Assembly: GCA_003427395.1 (NCBI GenBank)
Contig: BFEA01000050.1
Span: forward strand, 3,706,088-3,726,357
Direction: 5' to 3'
Length of the DNA: 20,270 bases
Origin: Chara braunii
Taxonomy: Eukaryota; Streptophyta; Charophyceae; Charales; Characeae
Of this stretch, positions 1 to 9,690 are shown piece by piece. The notes beneath the pieces are model-generated. The model saw nothing but the letters and a program-made list of their open reading frames with translations. It did not search any database and was not told where the DNA came from. Position 1 is the stretch's first letter, and every line of letters starts with the position of its first letter. Position numbers and translations under genes: made by a program.

Positions 1-85
1 GCCCTGAGCCTCGCGCCCACCTCCTCCCCCGGCCCCGCCACCACACATCCCCGCCCTCTGCAGCAGGTGGCCCCATTTTTTGGGG

Positions 86-250
86 TTAGCCCACAGGGTG
101 CGTGCTCGCGCTGCGCACCACCCATTTTTTTTTGATTTTTTTTTTGTTTTCTTTTTTTGGGCGGTCTGGACACGGGGCAAGGGGTGCCCGAACCCGGACC
201 CCCGCCGGGACCCCAAGGCCGGGGGTCGACAACCCTGCTCCTAATAGAAT
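86..250 (-). mobile_element. poly(A)-ended tRNA-like short retroelement fragment
   Basis: Read on the minus strand, a GC-rich stretch contains a GGTTCGGGCAC sequence resembling a pol III box B, then GTGTCC, then a long A-rich tail (positions 124-158 are T-rich on +). The same order (box-B-like, GTGTCC or CGTCC, about 15-20 nt, poly(A)) recurs at 19290-19345 and 19626-19680. I therefore read it as the 3' end of a short tRNA-related retroelement. The 5' end is not defined and the box B match is imperfect. Confidence 0.35.
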
Positions 251-399
251 TCCTCCCATACATGTTTCCCAGATCGAAAGTAGATAGCTTCCCCTCCTCT
301 TTTCTTCACTCCCCCTAAGAAGTGGCACCCTGTGCAGAACCCTCAGGCCTCCTTTCCCACTTCGACTTCGACTGCCTATTATTCGTCGGCCATCCGCAT

Positions 400-1080
400 T
401 TTTAATCTTTTCCCGTTTAGGTGCATCTCGACCAAGGAGTGAAATTGGCACGTTTCCCACACGTTTTTGTTTGTCGAAAGGCAGGGGCGCTGGTTCCTGA
501 TAGTCTCTCCCCCATCCGATAAATGCACCCCCTTCTCGGAACCGGGAGCACTGTCCGTTGAAACAAGTATCAAGAAGAACTGCGCGCACGCCTCCCCCGT
601 CGACAATTATCAAGATTCGTGGGGTGCGCTCACTGTCTTTTCGGTCGTGCTTCCTGCGTTCTTTCTTTTCCTGCCTCCTTCATTGTTGATCCTCCCTCCC
701 CTCTCTCGCCGTCAATCCCTTCCTTTCCGTTTTTCCCTATCACATTCCGCCCCTAGTTTGACTCCTGCTTTTCTCCCAGATTTGCCATATGATACCCCAA
801 GCGGTTTGAGTTACATCCTGGCCCACTTTGCTAACGAGCGGCCGCTGCGCTGCGCAGCTCTTTTCATCCATTTTCCTTCCCGCTTCGATTCGTACCTGCT
901 TTTCCCGCCAGGGTGGTTAGAGCTAGCTTCACCATTGCCATCTGACACAATCTGGTCATGGAGTTAGACGAAATGAGACTTGTGTCATTCGGGACCGCCC
1001 GTCTTAGCCCTTCCCAATTCGCTCATGGTAACGAAGCCGCAATCACCCTCTCCTTCCTATGAGAAGGTCCAATCAGACTA
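400..1080. other. no recognisable gene
   Basis: The stretch is mixed-composition DNA with a pyrimidine-rich segment at about 650-760. An open frame of 166 codons crosses it (467-967, +), but the predicted protein is low-complexity Ser/Pro/Leu/Phe and resembles no family I recognise. I regard it as chance open frame in pyrimidine-rich DNA. Confidence 0.5.
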
Positions 1081-1149
1081 TGCCCAGCGGTGTGTCTCTA
1101 ACCATACATCAAACTGATCCTCTGCTCAAAGTCTTTCACACTACCTGCA

Positions 1150-1940
1150 AAGGTTGAGCTGCTCATGCCAAGGGACGACTTTTCCTATCTGGCCGTTACG
1201 CCGTGCAAATCTTTGTCAGTGTCCCTAATGACCATACCGAATTTGATCACACCGAATCGTCGATAATACCATGATGATTAAAACGAAGTTGGTCGCCTGT
1301 GACGACCACACCGACCGATCACACCATTTTGTGGCGGTTATACCATACCATCGAGGTCATACCCAAACTCATACACACTGAGCTGACCACAACACCGGGG
1401 TGATCATGTCAAAGCACATCACACCGTGGCGATCATTCCAAAACCAACAATCGTATCAAGCCGATCCTACCGTTGTATCCGCATCAAGGGTCTGTGGTCG
1501 TGATTGTCCCCTCCCCTTTTTGACCATTGGCCTAGCCATCGCCCCTTGGCGGGAAAGATCCCACTCGATCCCAAGCCGGTGATGGACCCACACTACCGAT
1601 TACATTTAGTATGCCCAAAGGAGTTGCGTCGCCCATACCACTTGCATTCAGTTGTGCATTCGGAAAGTTGACCACTGTGCCAATCACATAGGAAAAAACA
1701 ACTAAAATGAAATATTTTAGTGTGACCCACCTGACCTGGACCTTTGATATGATACCATCCATCACACCATGGCGACCACACACCGCGTACCGAAGTCGGT
1801 CCCGAGGAGCACAGGAGCCAATCACTCCGATAATCGAAAACGATCATACCGAGTACCAAAGCTGATCACTATAATTACAGTACCATGCTTCCTTTACCAA
1901 GGGTCTTCGACCGTGATGATTTTCACCCCGATTCCCACAT
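1150..1940. repeat. degenerate short-motif repeat zone (ATCACACCG / CATACCG words)
   Basis: Variants of GATCACACCG, CCATACCGA and CGATCATNCC recur many times at irregular spacing, for example near 1228, 1247, 1317, 1419, 1760 and 1840. A longer unit containing CAAGGGTCT followed by GTGAT and a C-rich run appears near 1485-1525 and again near 1898-1935. This looks like an old, heavily diverged tandem repeat. No consensus period can be fixed by eye. Confidence 0.4.
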
Positions 1941-2245
1941 CCTCGCACAGTGAAAGTCAATGTATGTTTCCCTTTTGTACCCACCTCCTTCAAGATTTCT
2001 TCCCCTTAGTCCCAACTTTCGTCGCCTTCTCCTTCCTTCCCAAATGCTACATTGAATCCTTTAATTTTCTGGTTCGTGTCTGACCCTGCTCGTGACCACC
2101 ACCCGAGTCATCACTCTTGCTTATCCAAAAGTTAGTACGGAGGTCAAGAAACCTAGGATTCCCTTCAAGCCCCTCAAACCACATGCATTCACACCCCAAA
2201 ACATACAAAAACAAAAAAAACTAACCCCAATTTTTTTTTTGTTCC
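1940..2245. other. no recognisable feature
   Basis: Ordinary mixed sequence with short A and T runs near 2210-2240. I see no coding or repeat structure. Confidence 0.4.
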
Positions 2246-2459
2246 ATGAAAAAGAGTGTCCGACTGGTAGGCAGCCGCCCGACACCGATTTTGATGACGG
2301 GACTACTCGGGGTGCGTACGTGCAGTGTGGTGATTATCGAGATTTGTGGCACTCATGATTTTTGCAGTTGGGATCGCCTTTATTTTTTTGGAACACACAA
2401 AACGAACGATTTGCGTTTGGAACTATTCGGTGTTTTGGGCGATAGTACGGAACCACCTG

Positions 2460-2650
2460 TGACCATTTGGGACCAATTCGAACCAGCTTGGGGTTCGTTA
2501 TTTTGGGACGTAAATGGTTTGTTGTTCCCACATTCAGGACTATTTTGTGCGAGACGGGGATTGGAGGAGGTTTCAAACCTGCGATTTAATTTGGGACAAT
2601 CCTTATAGGTTGAGGTGGAGTTGGGGTTGCTTTGGGACAATCTGGGACGC
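2460..2650. repeat. degenerate repeat built on TTTGGGAC
   Basis: TTTGGGAC occurs near 2466, 2503, 2590 and 2631, with related words (GGAACTATTCG, GGGACGGGA) upstream from about 2300. Spacing is about 36-87 bp, suggesting an eroded tandem array of roughly 40 bp. An open frame of 120 codons (2246-2608, +) overlaps it. Its protein has no recognisable domain, so I do not call a gene. Confidence 0.35.
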
Positions 2651-2821
2651 TGCAATCACGTAAGCCTTATTTTTCAGAGCACCTTCTTTGAGGGTTATCT
2701 CATTTGAGTCTTACTCTATGAACCCAACCTTTGCCTATTCAGGTACGTGGAGAAAAATGTAAATTGTTATTTGGTTGGAAGGTCACAACTGGTAAAGTTG
2801 TGGGCCACGTTTTTTTTTACA

Positions 2822-3915
2822 CCTTTCACACTGGAGCTTCTTGTCAGCTTTTCAATACCAATCAAATCATAAGTTCAAACAAGTAGTAGAGTAATTTACA
2901 CTAGACTACCTCACCACTTTTTTTTTCTTTTTTACTACTGATTAATTTAGATTCAAGTTTATAATAGGATAAACTTCACTTCAACCCCCTACTCTCACTT
3001 AAATATCACTCGGTCTATCTTCAAACAAATAATATAATGACTCACACTGAAATACCATATTATCGGCTCGATGTCAGACAAACAGATTATATACAGACAA
3101 TAAATAAACAATTAAATATGATATATATACATATACTTGTTAAGCTTACTCAAACAAGTAGTCGGATATCTTGAAATGGAGCATCCTACCACTTTACATT
3201 GCTAAACAAACATTAGGATGACTCTCACTGTAACATCTCACATTTTATTTAGAGTCCAGCGGACAAGTCACATTTCATCATTTTTATTATAAGTTAGTGT
3301 CGACATCAAGCTAGTAGTAAGATGACCCTTACTAGAGCCACCTACTACCTCTTGAATTTTGCGCTCACACTAGAGTATTATTTCACTTTTCGCCTATCAT
3401 ATGGTTGTCATATATATATATATACATATAAATATATATATTTATAAACGATAAGGTCAGTGAGAATACATTTAATATCACATAGTATATATAACTCCAT
3501 GTCACACGAGTAGCAAAATAATTCAGACTGAAGCATCTCACCACTTTTTCAATAATGGATAACTATAGGTTCATCCAAGTAGCAAGGTAACTCACACTGG
3601 AGCACCCCTCCACTCTTCAATACTTAGTCATCATTGTCTCGAACAAGTAGTGGAGCGACCCTCTCTTGAGAACCCTACTACCCTTCATGACAACTTTACT
3701 AAAACAAGTATAATAGGACGACCCTCACTGAAGTTTCCTACTACCGATTCGATATCACGCAACAAATGTAACGAACAAAACTTCTATATACAAATAGAAA
3801 AATAACTCACATTGAAGCATCCTACTATTTGTTTTCCACTGAACGATAGGTAGACATGCAAGGAGTAGGACAACTCACACTGGAACCTTCATCCTACTAC
3901 CTCTTTCTTCAATGT
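2822..3915. repeat. diverged satellite-like tandem repeat, about 65-90 bp unit
   Basis: A core of the form CAAGTAGTAGGATGACTCAC, followed by ACTGGAGCATCCTACCACTTT and a short spacer, recurs in degenerate form. Clear occurrences are near 2879, 3025, 3155, 3208, 3308, 3505, 3576, 3642, 3705, 3790 and 3862. In the best-preserved part (3576-3870) spacing is about 64-84 bp. Between 3390 and 3500 the array is interrupted by AT-rich sequence with TATATA runs. Heavy divergence indicates an old array. Confidence 0.65.
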
Positions 3916-3919
3916 CAAG

Positions 3920-4378
3920 CAAACTAGGTTTCTTTCTCGGTGCTGCTAAGACTCCTCATTTTCATCAGATAAGATTCTTTATGTACACTCATAGTTTTTC
4001 CCCTCTATATGATCTAAAATCTTGAAGAAAGTCAAAAAGACAAGTAGTATATATTCATACATGCAAACTGATAACGAGTCGTAGATCGTAGGGATATAGG
4101 TTTGCGCACCAAATTGTTCCCTGCCTCCAGAGTTTCCTTGATCGCCTTGTTATTTGATATGTCTAATCCAGGCAAGCCTTGTATGAAATTTAAAGTCGAC
4201 AAAAGTCAAAATTATTTCAAAGAGTTCAAAGGGAATATTTAGTTATACAATCATAATTAATGAGATAGTTAAGTGAGCGGATTAGACAAATGAAAAATAG
4301 AGGAAGATGGAGGAGCAGAGGTTGACTCCCTCCTTTCCAATGCCCCACATTATTCAATCTCTGACCCTTTTCCTAATA
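3920..4378. other. AT-rich intergenic DNA, nothing recognised
   Basis: No open frame of note, no tRNA-like boxes and no repeat shared with other parts of the window. Confidence 0.4.
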
Positions 4379-4492
4379 TATAATAATGATAATAAATATT
4401 AATCATAAAGAGAATAACAATAATAATAATAATATATAATAATAAATAATAGTAACAATAATAATAATAATAATAACAATAACAATGCTATT
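4378..4492. repeat. imperfect AAT/AAC trinucleotide microsatellite
   Basis: Mostly (AAT)n with AAC and ATA interruptions. It produces the Ile-rich minus-strand open frame seen here, which is not a gene. Confidence 0.85.
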
Positions 4493-5066
4493 GTCCCGAC
4501 AATTCCACAATAAAGTACAATGCAGTTCAGTTATACAAAGAATGAATGAACTTGCAAGAAATAAAAGATCAAAGAAAAGGAAGACGTACACCTTCAATGA
4601 GCCAATGATATTTTTTTATTTTCTTACCAATCATTTCCGCCCCACCTTATCTCCTCCTCCTTTTCTTTTTTCTTTCTCGTTGCTCTTCCTCACCTTCCCT
4701 TTTCCATTTTTTTCACGTCTCTCCTTTACTCTTCTCCTTCACTCCTTTCCTTCACTCCTCTCCTTCACCCCTCTTTCACTCCCTTGCTTGCACTTTCCCT
4801 TTAACTCTCTTCCCTCTGTTCGTTTTTCTTTTCCTCCCTCTTCCCCTCCTTTTGGCCTAGTGTTTATTTTGTCTCATGACAGGGTTTCCCACTTAGGCAC
4901 ATTGACCTCTGATTATCCGGTAATCCAGGGGTGGGATTATCCGGATATCCAAATAATTAAAAGAAAACCCGAAAAAATAAGAAGTGAAATTGTATATGTT
5001 AAATAGAATAGAGTTATGATTCTAGTTCATAAAACGCTTGATTGGATATCAAAGGGTGCAAAGGGG

Positions 5067-5073
5067 TATAAAT
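5067..5073 (+). promoter_or_regulatory. TATA-box-like motif, copy A
   Basis: TATAAAT preceded by GGGG, at the end of copy A of the duplicated unit. No gene follows, so promoter function is only a motif-level suggestion. Confidence 0.2.
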
Positions 5074-5481
5074 TTCCTCCTCCTTTTCTCTTCTCCTTAT
5101 CGTTCCTCTTCCTCACCTTCCCTTTCTCATTCTCTTTCACTCCTCTCCTTTACTCCTCTCATTCACTCCTTGCTTTCACTCCTCTCTTTCACTCCCTTGC
5201 TTGCACTCCCCCTTCCACTCTCTTACCTCCATTCGTTCTCTCCTTTCTCCATCTTCCTCTTCTCTTGGCCTAGTGTTTATTTAGTTTCATATCAGGGTCT
5301 CCTACTTCGCCACATTGGACTACGATTATCCGGTAATCCGGGGGTGGGATTATCCGAAAATCCAAAGAATTAAAAGAAAGTTAAAAAAAAAGAAGAAGTA
5401 AATATTATATATATTAAATAAAAGAGAACTATGCTTCTAGTTCATAAAAATCTTGATTGGTCATCAAAGGGTTCTAAGGGG

Positions 5482-5490
5482 TATAAATAG
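5482..5490 (+). promoter_or_regulatory. TATA-box-like motif, copy B
   Basis: TATAAATAG is a strong textbook TATA match at the same place in copy B as the copy A motif. No open frame follows within several hundred bases, so any transcript would be non-coding. Confidence 0.25.
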
Positions 5491-5581
5491 GGAATTAAAG
5501 GGAGTTATTTTTTATATTTATTTTGGTTAAAATATCAAAGATGATATTAAGCCAAACATTGTTTGTATTGTTTATATTTGC

Positions 5582-5584
<3 letters not shown>

Positions 5585-5623
<39 letters not shown>
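5585..5623. repeat. homopolymer T39
   Basis: Thirty-nine consecutive T. It may be the poly(A) tail of a minus-strand retroelement, since it lies directly before the hairpin element, but no box motifs support that. Length is unreliable in any assembly. Confidence 0.8.
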
Positions 5624-5626
<3 letters not shown>

Positions 5627-5641
5627 CAACAATACATTTGT

Positions 5642-5795
5642 TGGTTCAAAAAATAGCGGGTCTCCGACCTTTTAGGAGGTCGAAACGAAAAGACGGCTGC
5701 CAATCAGATTTATCAACGCTAAGAGTTGTCGAGCCTGACCTCCTGAAAGTTCGAGACTAAGTTAAAACTCGAAACCGGACGACAAAGGTACTATT
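5642..5795. mobile_element. hairpin element, copy 1
   Basis: Homologous to 16502-16632. Shared landmarks are GGTTC followed by AAAAAATA, CTCCGACCTTTTAGGAGGTC, GACGGCTGC, CAGATTTATCAACG and CCTCCTGAAAGTTCG. Arm 5665-5681 pairs with arm 5737-5753 over 17 nt: 15 identities plus one G.U-compatible site. The right flank CGAAACC..CAAAGGTACT is the inverse of the left flank of copy 2 (AGTACCTTTG..GGTTCGAA). This suggests the full element has terminal inverted repeats, each copy keeping one end. Its class is unknown. Confidence 0.6.
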
Positions 5796-6099
5796 GTCTT
5801 CACCCGAAAACAAGTACATAGCTTGTATTCAAGTTACCTCTGAAAAACAGGTTCTAAGAAATCGCTGTTAAATTTTCAAATAAGAGGTACCCTCGAATAC
5901 ACGGTACGTACCTTATATTTGAAGTGTGCGTTGTAACTCTCTCTCTCTTTCTCTCTCCCTGGCGTGCGCTGCCCACGCGCGCACCTGCTTTCACACACGG
6001 GGGCTATGCTCTCTCTCTCTCACATACACACACTCGTACATTCTCAGACACAAATAACGTTTGAATGCATGCCGGAGCGTGAGCACGCAGCGTAGTCAA

Positions 6100-6172
<73 letters not shown>

Positions 6173-6372
6173 GTTCTAGAACTTCACGCTGTAGCCCTGT
6201 CCTGGTAGCAACCAATTGTGTTGTATTCATGATATTATTACTAATATTTACTGTACACTTCCCCCCCCCACCCCTTGCCTAGGAAAGCTGCATCTTAAAA
6301 TTCATTCTACAAGTTTTGTACCTTGTATTCGAACACAAGGTACGTACCTTGTTTTCGGGTTAAGACGGTAGT
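5787..6372. repeat. inverted repeat, arms about 45 bp enclosing about 480 bp
   Basis: The left arm (about 5787-5835) contains GTCTTCACCCGAAAACAA. The right arm (about 6318-6372) contains its inverse, TTGTTTTCGGGTTAAGAC, with one mismatch. The right arm also holds a near-perfect palindrome at 6330-6357 whose core ACAAGGTACGTACCTTGT (6335-6352) is exact. A related palindrome, GGTACGTACC, lies at 5903-5912. The interior has CT and CA runs and the (TG)32 tract. It could be a small non-autonomous foldback element; I see no clean target-site duplication. Confidence 0.5.
6104..6167. repeat. (TG)32 microsatellite
   Basis: Sixty-four uninterrupted bases of TG, followed by an imperfect CGTGTG. The Cys/Val-repeat open frame across it is a translation artefact. 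Confidence 0.97.
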
Positions 6373-6389
6373 GGTTTAAGCAAAAAAAC

Positions 6390-6529
6390 CTTATTTTGTG
6401 GAAAGTTGGATTTCCCACATTCAAAGGGTCGTGGGTTCAATCCCCTCTAATCATTTGCAACAATCTTGGAGCGAACATAATTAGATAATTAAATTTTCTC
6501 CCACACTCTACCGGTAAAGTCGTTGACCA

Positions 6530-6598
<69 letters not shown>

Positions 6599-6680
6599 GG
6601 TTCAGACCATAAACATTGTTGTTACTTAATGTGGGTGGAAGAAGTAGATGAGAGATGTTGTCATAAGTAAAATGCTTGAT
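6390..6680 (+). mobile_element. tRNA-derived SINE, family A, copy 1
   Basis: A pol III box B, GGTTCAATCCC (6434-6444), matches the consensus exactly. Downstream are TTTGCAACA, CCACACT, GGTAAAGTCGTTGACCATCA, then (CA)32 and a 3' part with GTTACTTAATGT. These landmarks occur in the same order in 7080-7352. The tRNA-like 5' end is more decayed here: no good box A is seen. A long CA tract has expanded inside the element. Confidence 0.7.
6531..6594. repeat. (CA)32 microsatellite inside a SINE
   Basis: Sixty-four uninterrupted bases of CA directly after GACCAT. The sister SINE has a mixed CA/GT purine-pyrimidine stretch at the same place (about 7232-7275). Confidence 0.97.
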
Positions 6681-6744
6681 CTTTTTTCTCAGTAGTCTGT
6701 CCCTAATGACTTTAGTGTACAACCTTCGCTGCAGCCTAGTAAAA

Positions 6745-6990
6745 TGGATATTATTATTATTATTATTTATATATATATATTACTGTAATATAATTTATTT
6801 TCTCTGCCATCACTAAGTCGTTTAGGAACTTTAGATTTCAAAAATGGTAACAACATATGATATAACAATATTATTATTACTATTTTATTTATATATACAT
6901 ATTACTGTAATGTGGCTTATTTCCTTTGTCATCAATAAGTCGTTTAGACTTTAGTAATGGTAACAACATCGAAAATAACAATTAATAACA
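6745..6990. repeat. AT-rich tandem duplication, period about 122 bp
   Basis: ATT/TA-rich sequence, TACTGTAAT, AAGTCGTTTAG and ATGGTAACAACAT occur at 6781/6903, 6815/6937 and 6843/6957 respectively, giving two copies (about 6748-6870 and 6871-6990). Further ATA/AAT repeats continue to about 7025. Confidence 0.8.
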
Positions 6991-7079
6991 ATAATAATAA
7001 TATAAATTATAATAAATATAATAGCAATTAAAACCATAAAAGACGGTCTCGTTCGAATGAAACCAATAACAGAAGGTCA

Positions 7080-7352
7080 AAGTGTCCCCAACTCAGTTGG
7101 TTAGGCACATAAGTGGCATTCAAAAAATCGTGGGTTCAACCTCCCCTGCCACCTGCAACATTCTTTGTGTCAACCAGCTGAGTTAGTTGGCTTACTCCTC
7201 CCCACTCGGTATTGGTAAGGTCCTTGGCCATCACATGCGTACGTGTGTTGCGAGTATGTGTCTTGTGTGTAGAAGTGGGACGACCACAAATACTAATGTT
7301 ACTCAATGTCGTTGGGGAAAGCAGTTGGCAGACGCAACTACTAGCAAGAATG
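7080..7352 (+). mobile_element. tRNA-derived SINE, family A, copy 2 (best preserved head)
   Basis: The 5' part reads like a tRNA: ACTCAGTTGGTTAGGCAC (7091-7108) is a typical D-arm/box A region. It is followed 25 nt later by box B GGTTCAACCTC (7133-7143, one mismatch to consensus). The tail contains CCTGCAACA, GGTAAGGTCCTTGGCCATCA, a CA/GT stretch and GTTACTCAATGT, all shared with 6390-6680. Part of the head is repeated in inverse orientation just downstream (7173-7190), so transcripts could fold back. Pol III transcription is inferred only from the boxes. No clear poly(A) or target-site duplication. Confidence 0.75.
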
Positions 7353-7359
7353 TTCAAAC

Positions 7360-7640
7360 TTTGTATTAATTGTCTCCTTCTTGCTTACATTAAATTCTTG
7401 AAGAGACAACTAGTTGATATCTCAGCAAGGATGAATGATTAAATAAAACGGTAAAAAAAATCATATTAATAATAGTAATTTAAAAATTTGGAATATACCC
7501 AAGCTATCTCCCTGCTCTAACATGGTCAACACGATTGATGTTTGTGTTTTAGTGATGACTATTGTAAGTCCCCCGCCCATTGTCACCTTCTAAATTTATA
7601 TTAAGTCTTTTATCTCTCCCCATGTTGTTTTCCTTCTCCT
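7360..7640. other. no recognisable feature
   Basis: AT-leaning unique sequence without usable open frames or repeats. Confidence 0.4.
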
Positions 7641-7641
7641 T

Positions 7642-7726
7642 GAAAACAAATGCTCCAGTCTATTCGTAGGGAGCAGCACGTGCTGGAAACCAGGTCCAAC
7701 GTCCCATTTCGAATTGTACAGATAAT
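7642..7726 (-). mobile_element. short dispersed element B, copy 1
   Basis: On the minus strand it contains GGGACGTTGGACC, then CCAGCACGTGCTGCTCCC, then GACTGGAGCATTTGTTTTC. The same blocks occur at 15785-15883 (minus) and 16262-16340 (plus). The minus-strand copies end at ATTTGTT followed by A-rich sequence, as expected for a poly(A)-tailed retroelement. GTACAGATAAT lies just beyond the common block in copies 1 and 2. No box A/B was recognised, so its origin is unknown. Confidence 0.6.
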
Positions 7727-7729
7727 TGA

Positions 7730-8345
7730 AAACATTTGAGATTATTTGAGATACCGGGACCATTACTCGGCCCCCCGACTTCGGCTGAGAACAGTCTGTG
7801 AACACAATATGAATCAGAAAGCATGGGGAGGATCATGAATATTTAACGACCTATTAAAGAACTACTCATGCAATAGGCTACCACAGAGGTCTACGAGTGC
7901 TCGCAGCCCTCAGGATCCCTAACAAGCCCTTCTAAGACTTTCGAACAGTTTTCCTCCCTCGTCAGCTCTTTCAGGCCTCACGCCCCCACCCTGTTCGGTT
8001 ACAGGGCAATACAACTCCCCCAGCCCCTTGCCCATTTCTGTCTCCGCAGGGGTTGATGTTGACCCATGCACCAGCCCCTGTCCCAGAATACCGCAACCCC
8101 CTACTCCGCCCCTACCATCTTTGAGACATCCACCCCCACCTTGTGATGCCCCTGCAAAATAGAGCTCCCCCCACCCCCTTCCTACCGTTTCGCCCTCCCA
8201 ACCTCTCCGGGAACGATCCGATCCAACCGACTACAGTTACAGATGACACACTTACCAAAATGTCGTTTGCAATTTGGAAAAGCACGGCCTCTTTAAAAAT
8301 ATTTAATAACCCCGTAGGATTCCTAAAATATGAATGAAATAATGA
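7730..8345. other. C-rich, no gene recognised
   Basis: The part from about 7975 to 8200 is strongly C-rich on the + strand. Short open frames here are not protein-like, and no repeat family of this window is present. Confidence 0.4.
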
Positions 8346-8349
8346 AAAT

Positions 8350-8672
8350 TTTTGAAACTTACGATGAAGAAAAGGTAGATGAGATTTTTTGGATTCTGCT
8401 GATGACGATGAACAACGTCCTGAAGATGATGATGAGGAGGATGATGGTGACGACCAACTCACCTGCTGATGCAAAAGGCAAAAGGCCTTAAAGAACAACA
8501 TCGAATGATAACAAACTGATAATTATGATGGTAATGATGAAAATGAAGACAGAATGATGATGCTGATCATACTAAAGAGCAACACCAACAACCCCTATGA
8601 TTACAAACTAATGATGATAATGGTGATGATAATAATGATGATGATGATGATGATGATGATGATGTTGGTAAA

Positions 8673-8710
<38 letters not shown>

Positions 8711-8870
8711 CGATGATGATGATGATGATGATGATGATGGATGATGATGGTGGATGATGATGACGCATTGTGCCCCGAGATAACAACATGATGATGATGG
8801 TATTGATGACGAGCGCCTTTGATGATAACCTAGAGGCATGTTAGTAACAAGTTGTGATCTCAAATTATTG
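8350..8870. repeat. GAT/ATG trinucleotide microsatellite zone
   Basis: Imperfect (GAT)n words start near 8360-8450, and the dense tract lies at about 8604-8765, with islands to 8815. It gives long Met/Asp (+) or Ser/Ile (-) open frames, which are artefacts of the repeat. Confidence 0.93.
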
Positions 8871-9690
8871 ATAAAACATACTCAACAGACTGGACAGAGT
8901 TTCGACCAGTACATCAGTCGGAGACCATGTATCTGGTTCATAATGCTAGTTAGAATTCGAGTTCAATTGACTCAATACATAAATAAAACTAACTTCGCAT
9001 AACCTAGTTGTTCGAATGGGACCAACAATATTAGTAAGAAGGGTCGAAAGGCACGTGAGCAGAGCGGGGAGGGTGTCGAAAGATGATGGGAAAAAAACGT
9101 TTGAGCTCCTGGTTGCCATGAAAAGGTATCAAAAGATGGAGAAGGTTCGATGCCTGACAACTTCCGTCATGAATTTAAGCAGCACACTGCTCACCATTTC
9201 CCCACGACTTTTACTTATATGAATCTACCTGTCATAGCCTCGTCGTGGCAGATTTCCAATCCTTCATGGTTGCCCTCGGTCGCATGGCCAGGGTTTATAC
9301 TGATTTTTAACCCACATTCGAGTCTATGGCGGAGTGAACCGTCATCCCCACTTATCGATGCGCTCGTCGTCGACGGACTCGAACCAACTAACTTATGCGA
9401 TTAAATATTCGAAGTTTCGACTAACTTAAAATATTGTCGACACATTTTCCGTGTGAGTTCTTCCATCGAACTAAGCCTCCGACCACCACGGGCGAAGGTT
9501 ACTACTAATCCTCAGTGTTTTTGTGCATGTGGCTACAGCGTGTGCGACTGATTAATAAAAATGATGATCTAAATAACTGCCATCTTTTGGGTATTCGGTG
9601 GATTTTTTTTGTTTCCACTACAATAGCTTTGACAGTCTCACTCCATTATAATAGCTCGCAGTGCGTTGGGTCGACTGCAAAAACATGGAC
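8870..9690. other. no gene recognised; isolated box B on the minus strand
   Basis: Short overlapping open frames have no recognisable domains. On the minus strand, GGTTCGAGTCC (9375-9385) is an exact pol III box B. I could not find a matching box A or tRNA stem pairing, so it may be a SINE remnant or chance. Confidence 0.35.

Larger units (their letters stand above)
4650..5490. repeat. pyrimidine-rich tandem duplication, unit about 415-423 bp, two copies
   Basis: Copy A runs about 4650-5074 and copy B about 5075-5490. Each begins with a CT-rich minisatellite (CTCCTTTCACT-type words). Each then has GGCCTAGTGTTTATTT, a paired GATTATCC module (4911 and 5324), an A-rich tract, a CTAGTTCATAAAA segment, CAAAGGG and GGGGTATAAAT. 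The open frames in both copies are shadows of the CT-rich tract (Ser/Phe/Leu/Pro-rich) and are not genes. Confidence 0.85.

Noticed and set aside
467-967. 166-codon open frame as a possible gene
   Set aside because: Low-complexity composition, no recognisable domain, and it lies in pyrimidine-rich DNA; kept only as a note.
4485-5373. Three open frames of 85-173 codons rich in Ser, Phe, Leu and Pro
   Set aside because: They come from polypyrimidine tracts of the duplicated unit; the frames differ between the two copies, so no protein is conserved.
6061-6722. Cys/Val-repeat open frames on both strands
   Set aside because: They arise only from the (TG)32 and (CA)32 tracts.
8554-8863. Met/Asp-rich (+) and Ser/Ile-rich (-) open frames
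   Set aside because: They are translations of the GAT/ATG microsatellite; no start context or domain supports a gene.
9375-9385. Possible tRNA gene on the minus strand from an exact box B
   Set aside because: No box A at proper distance and no acceptor or T-arm pairing could be drawn.
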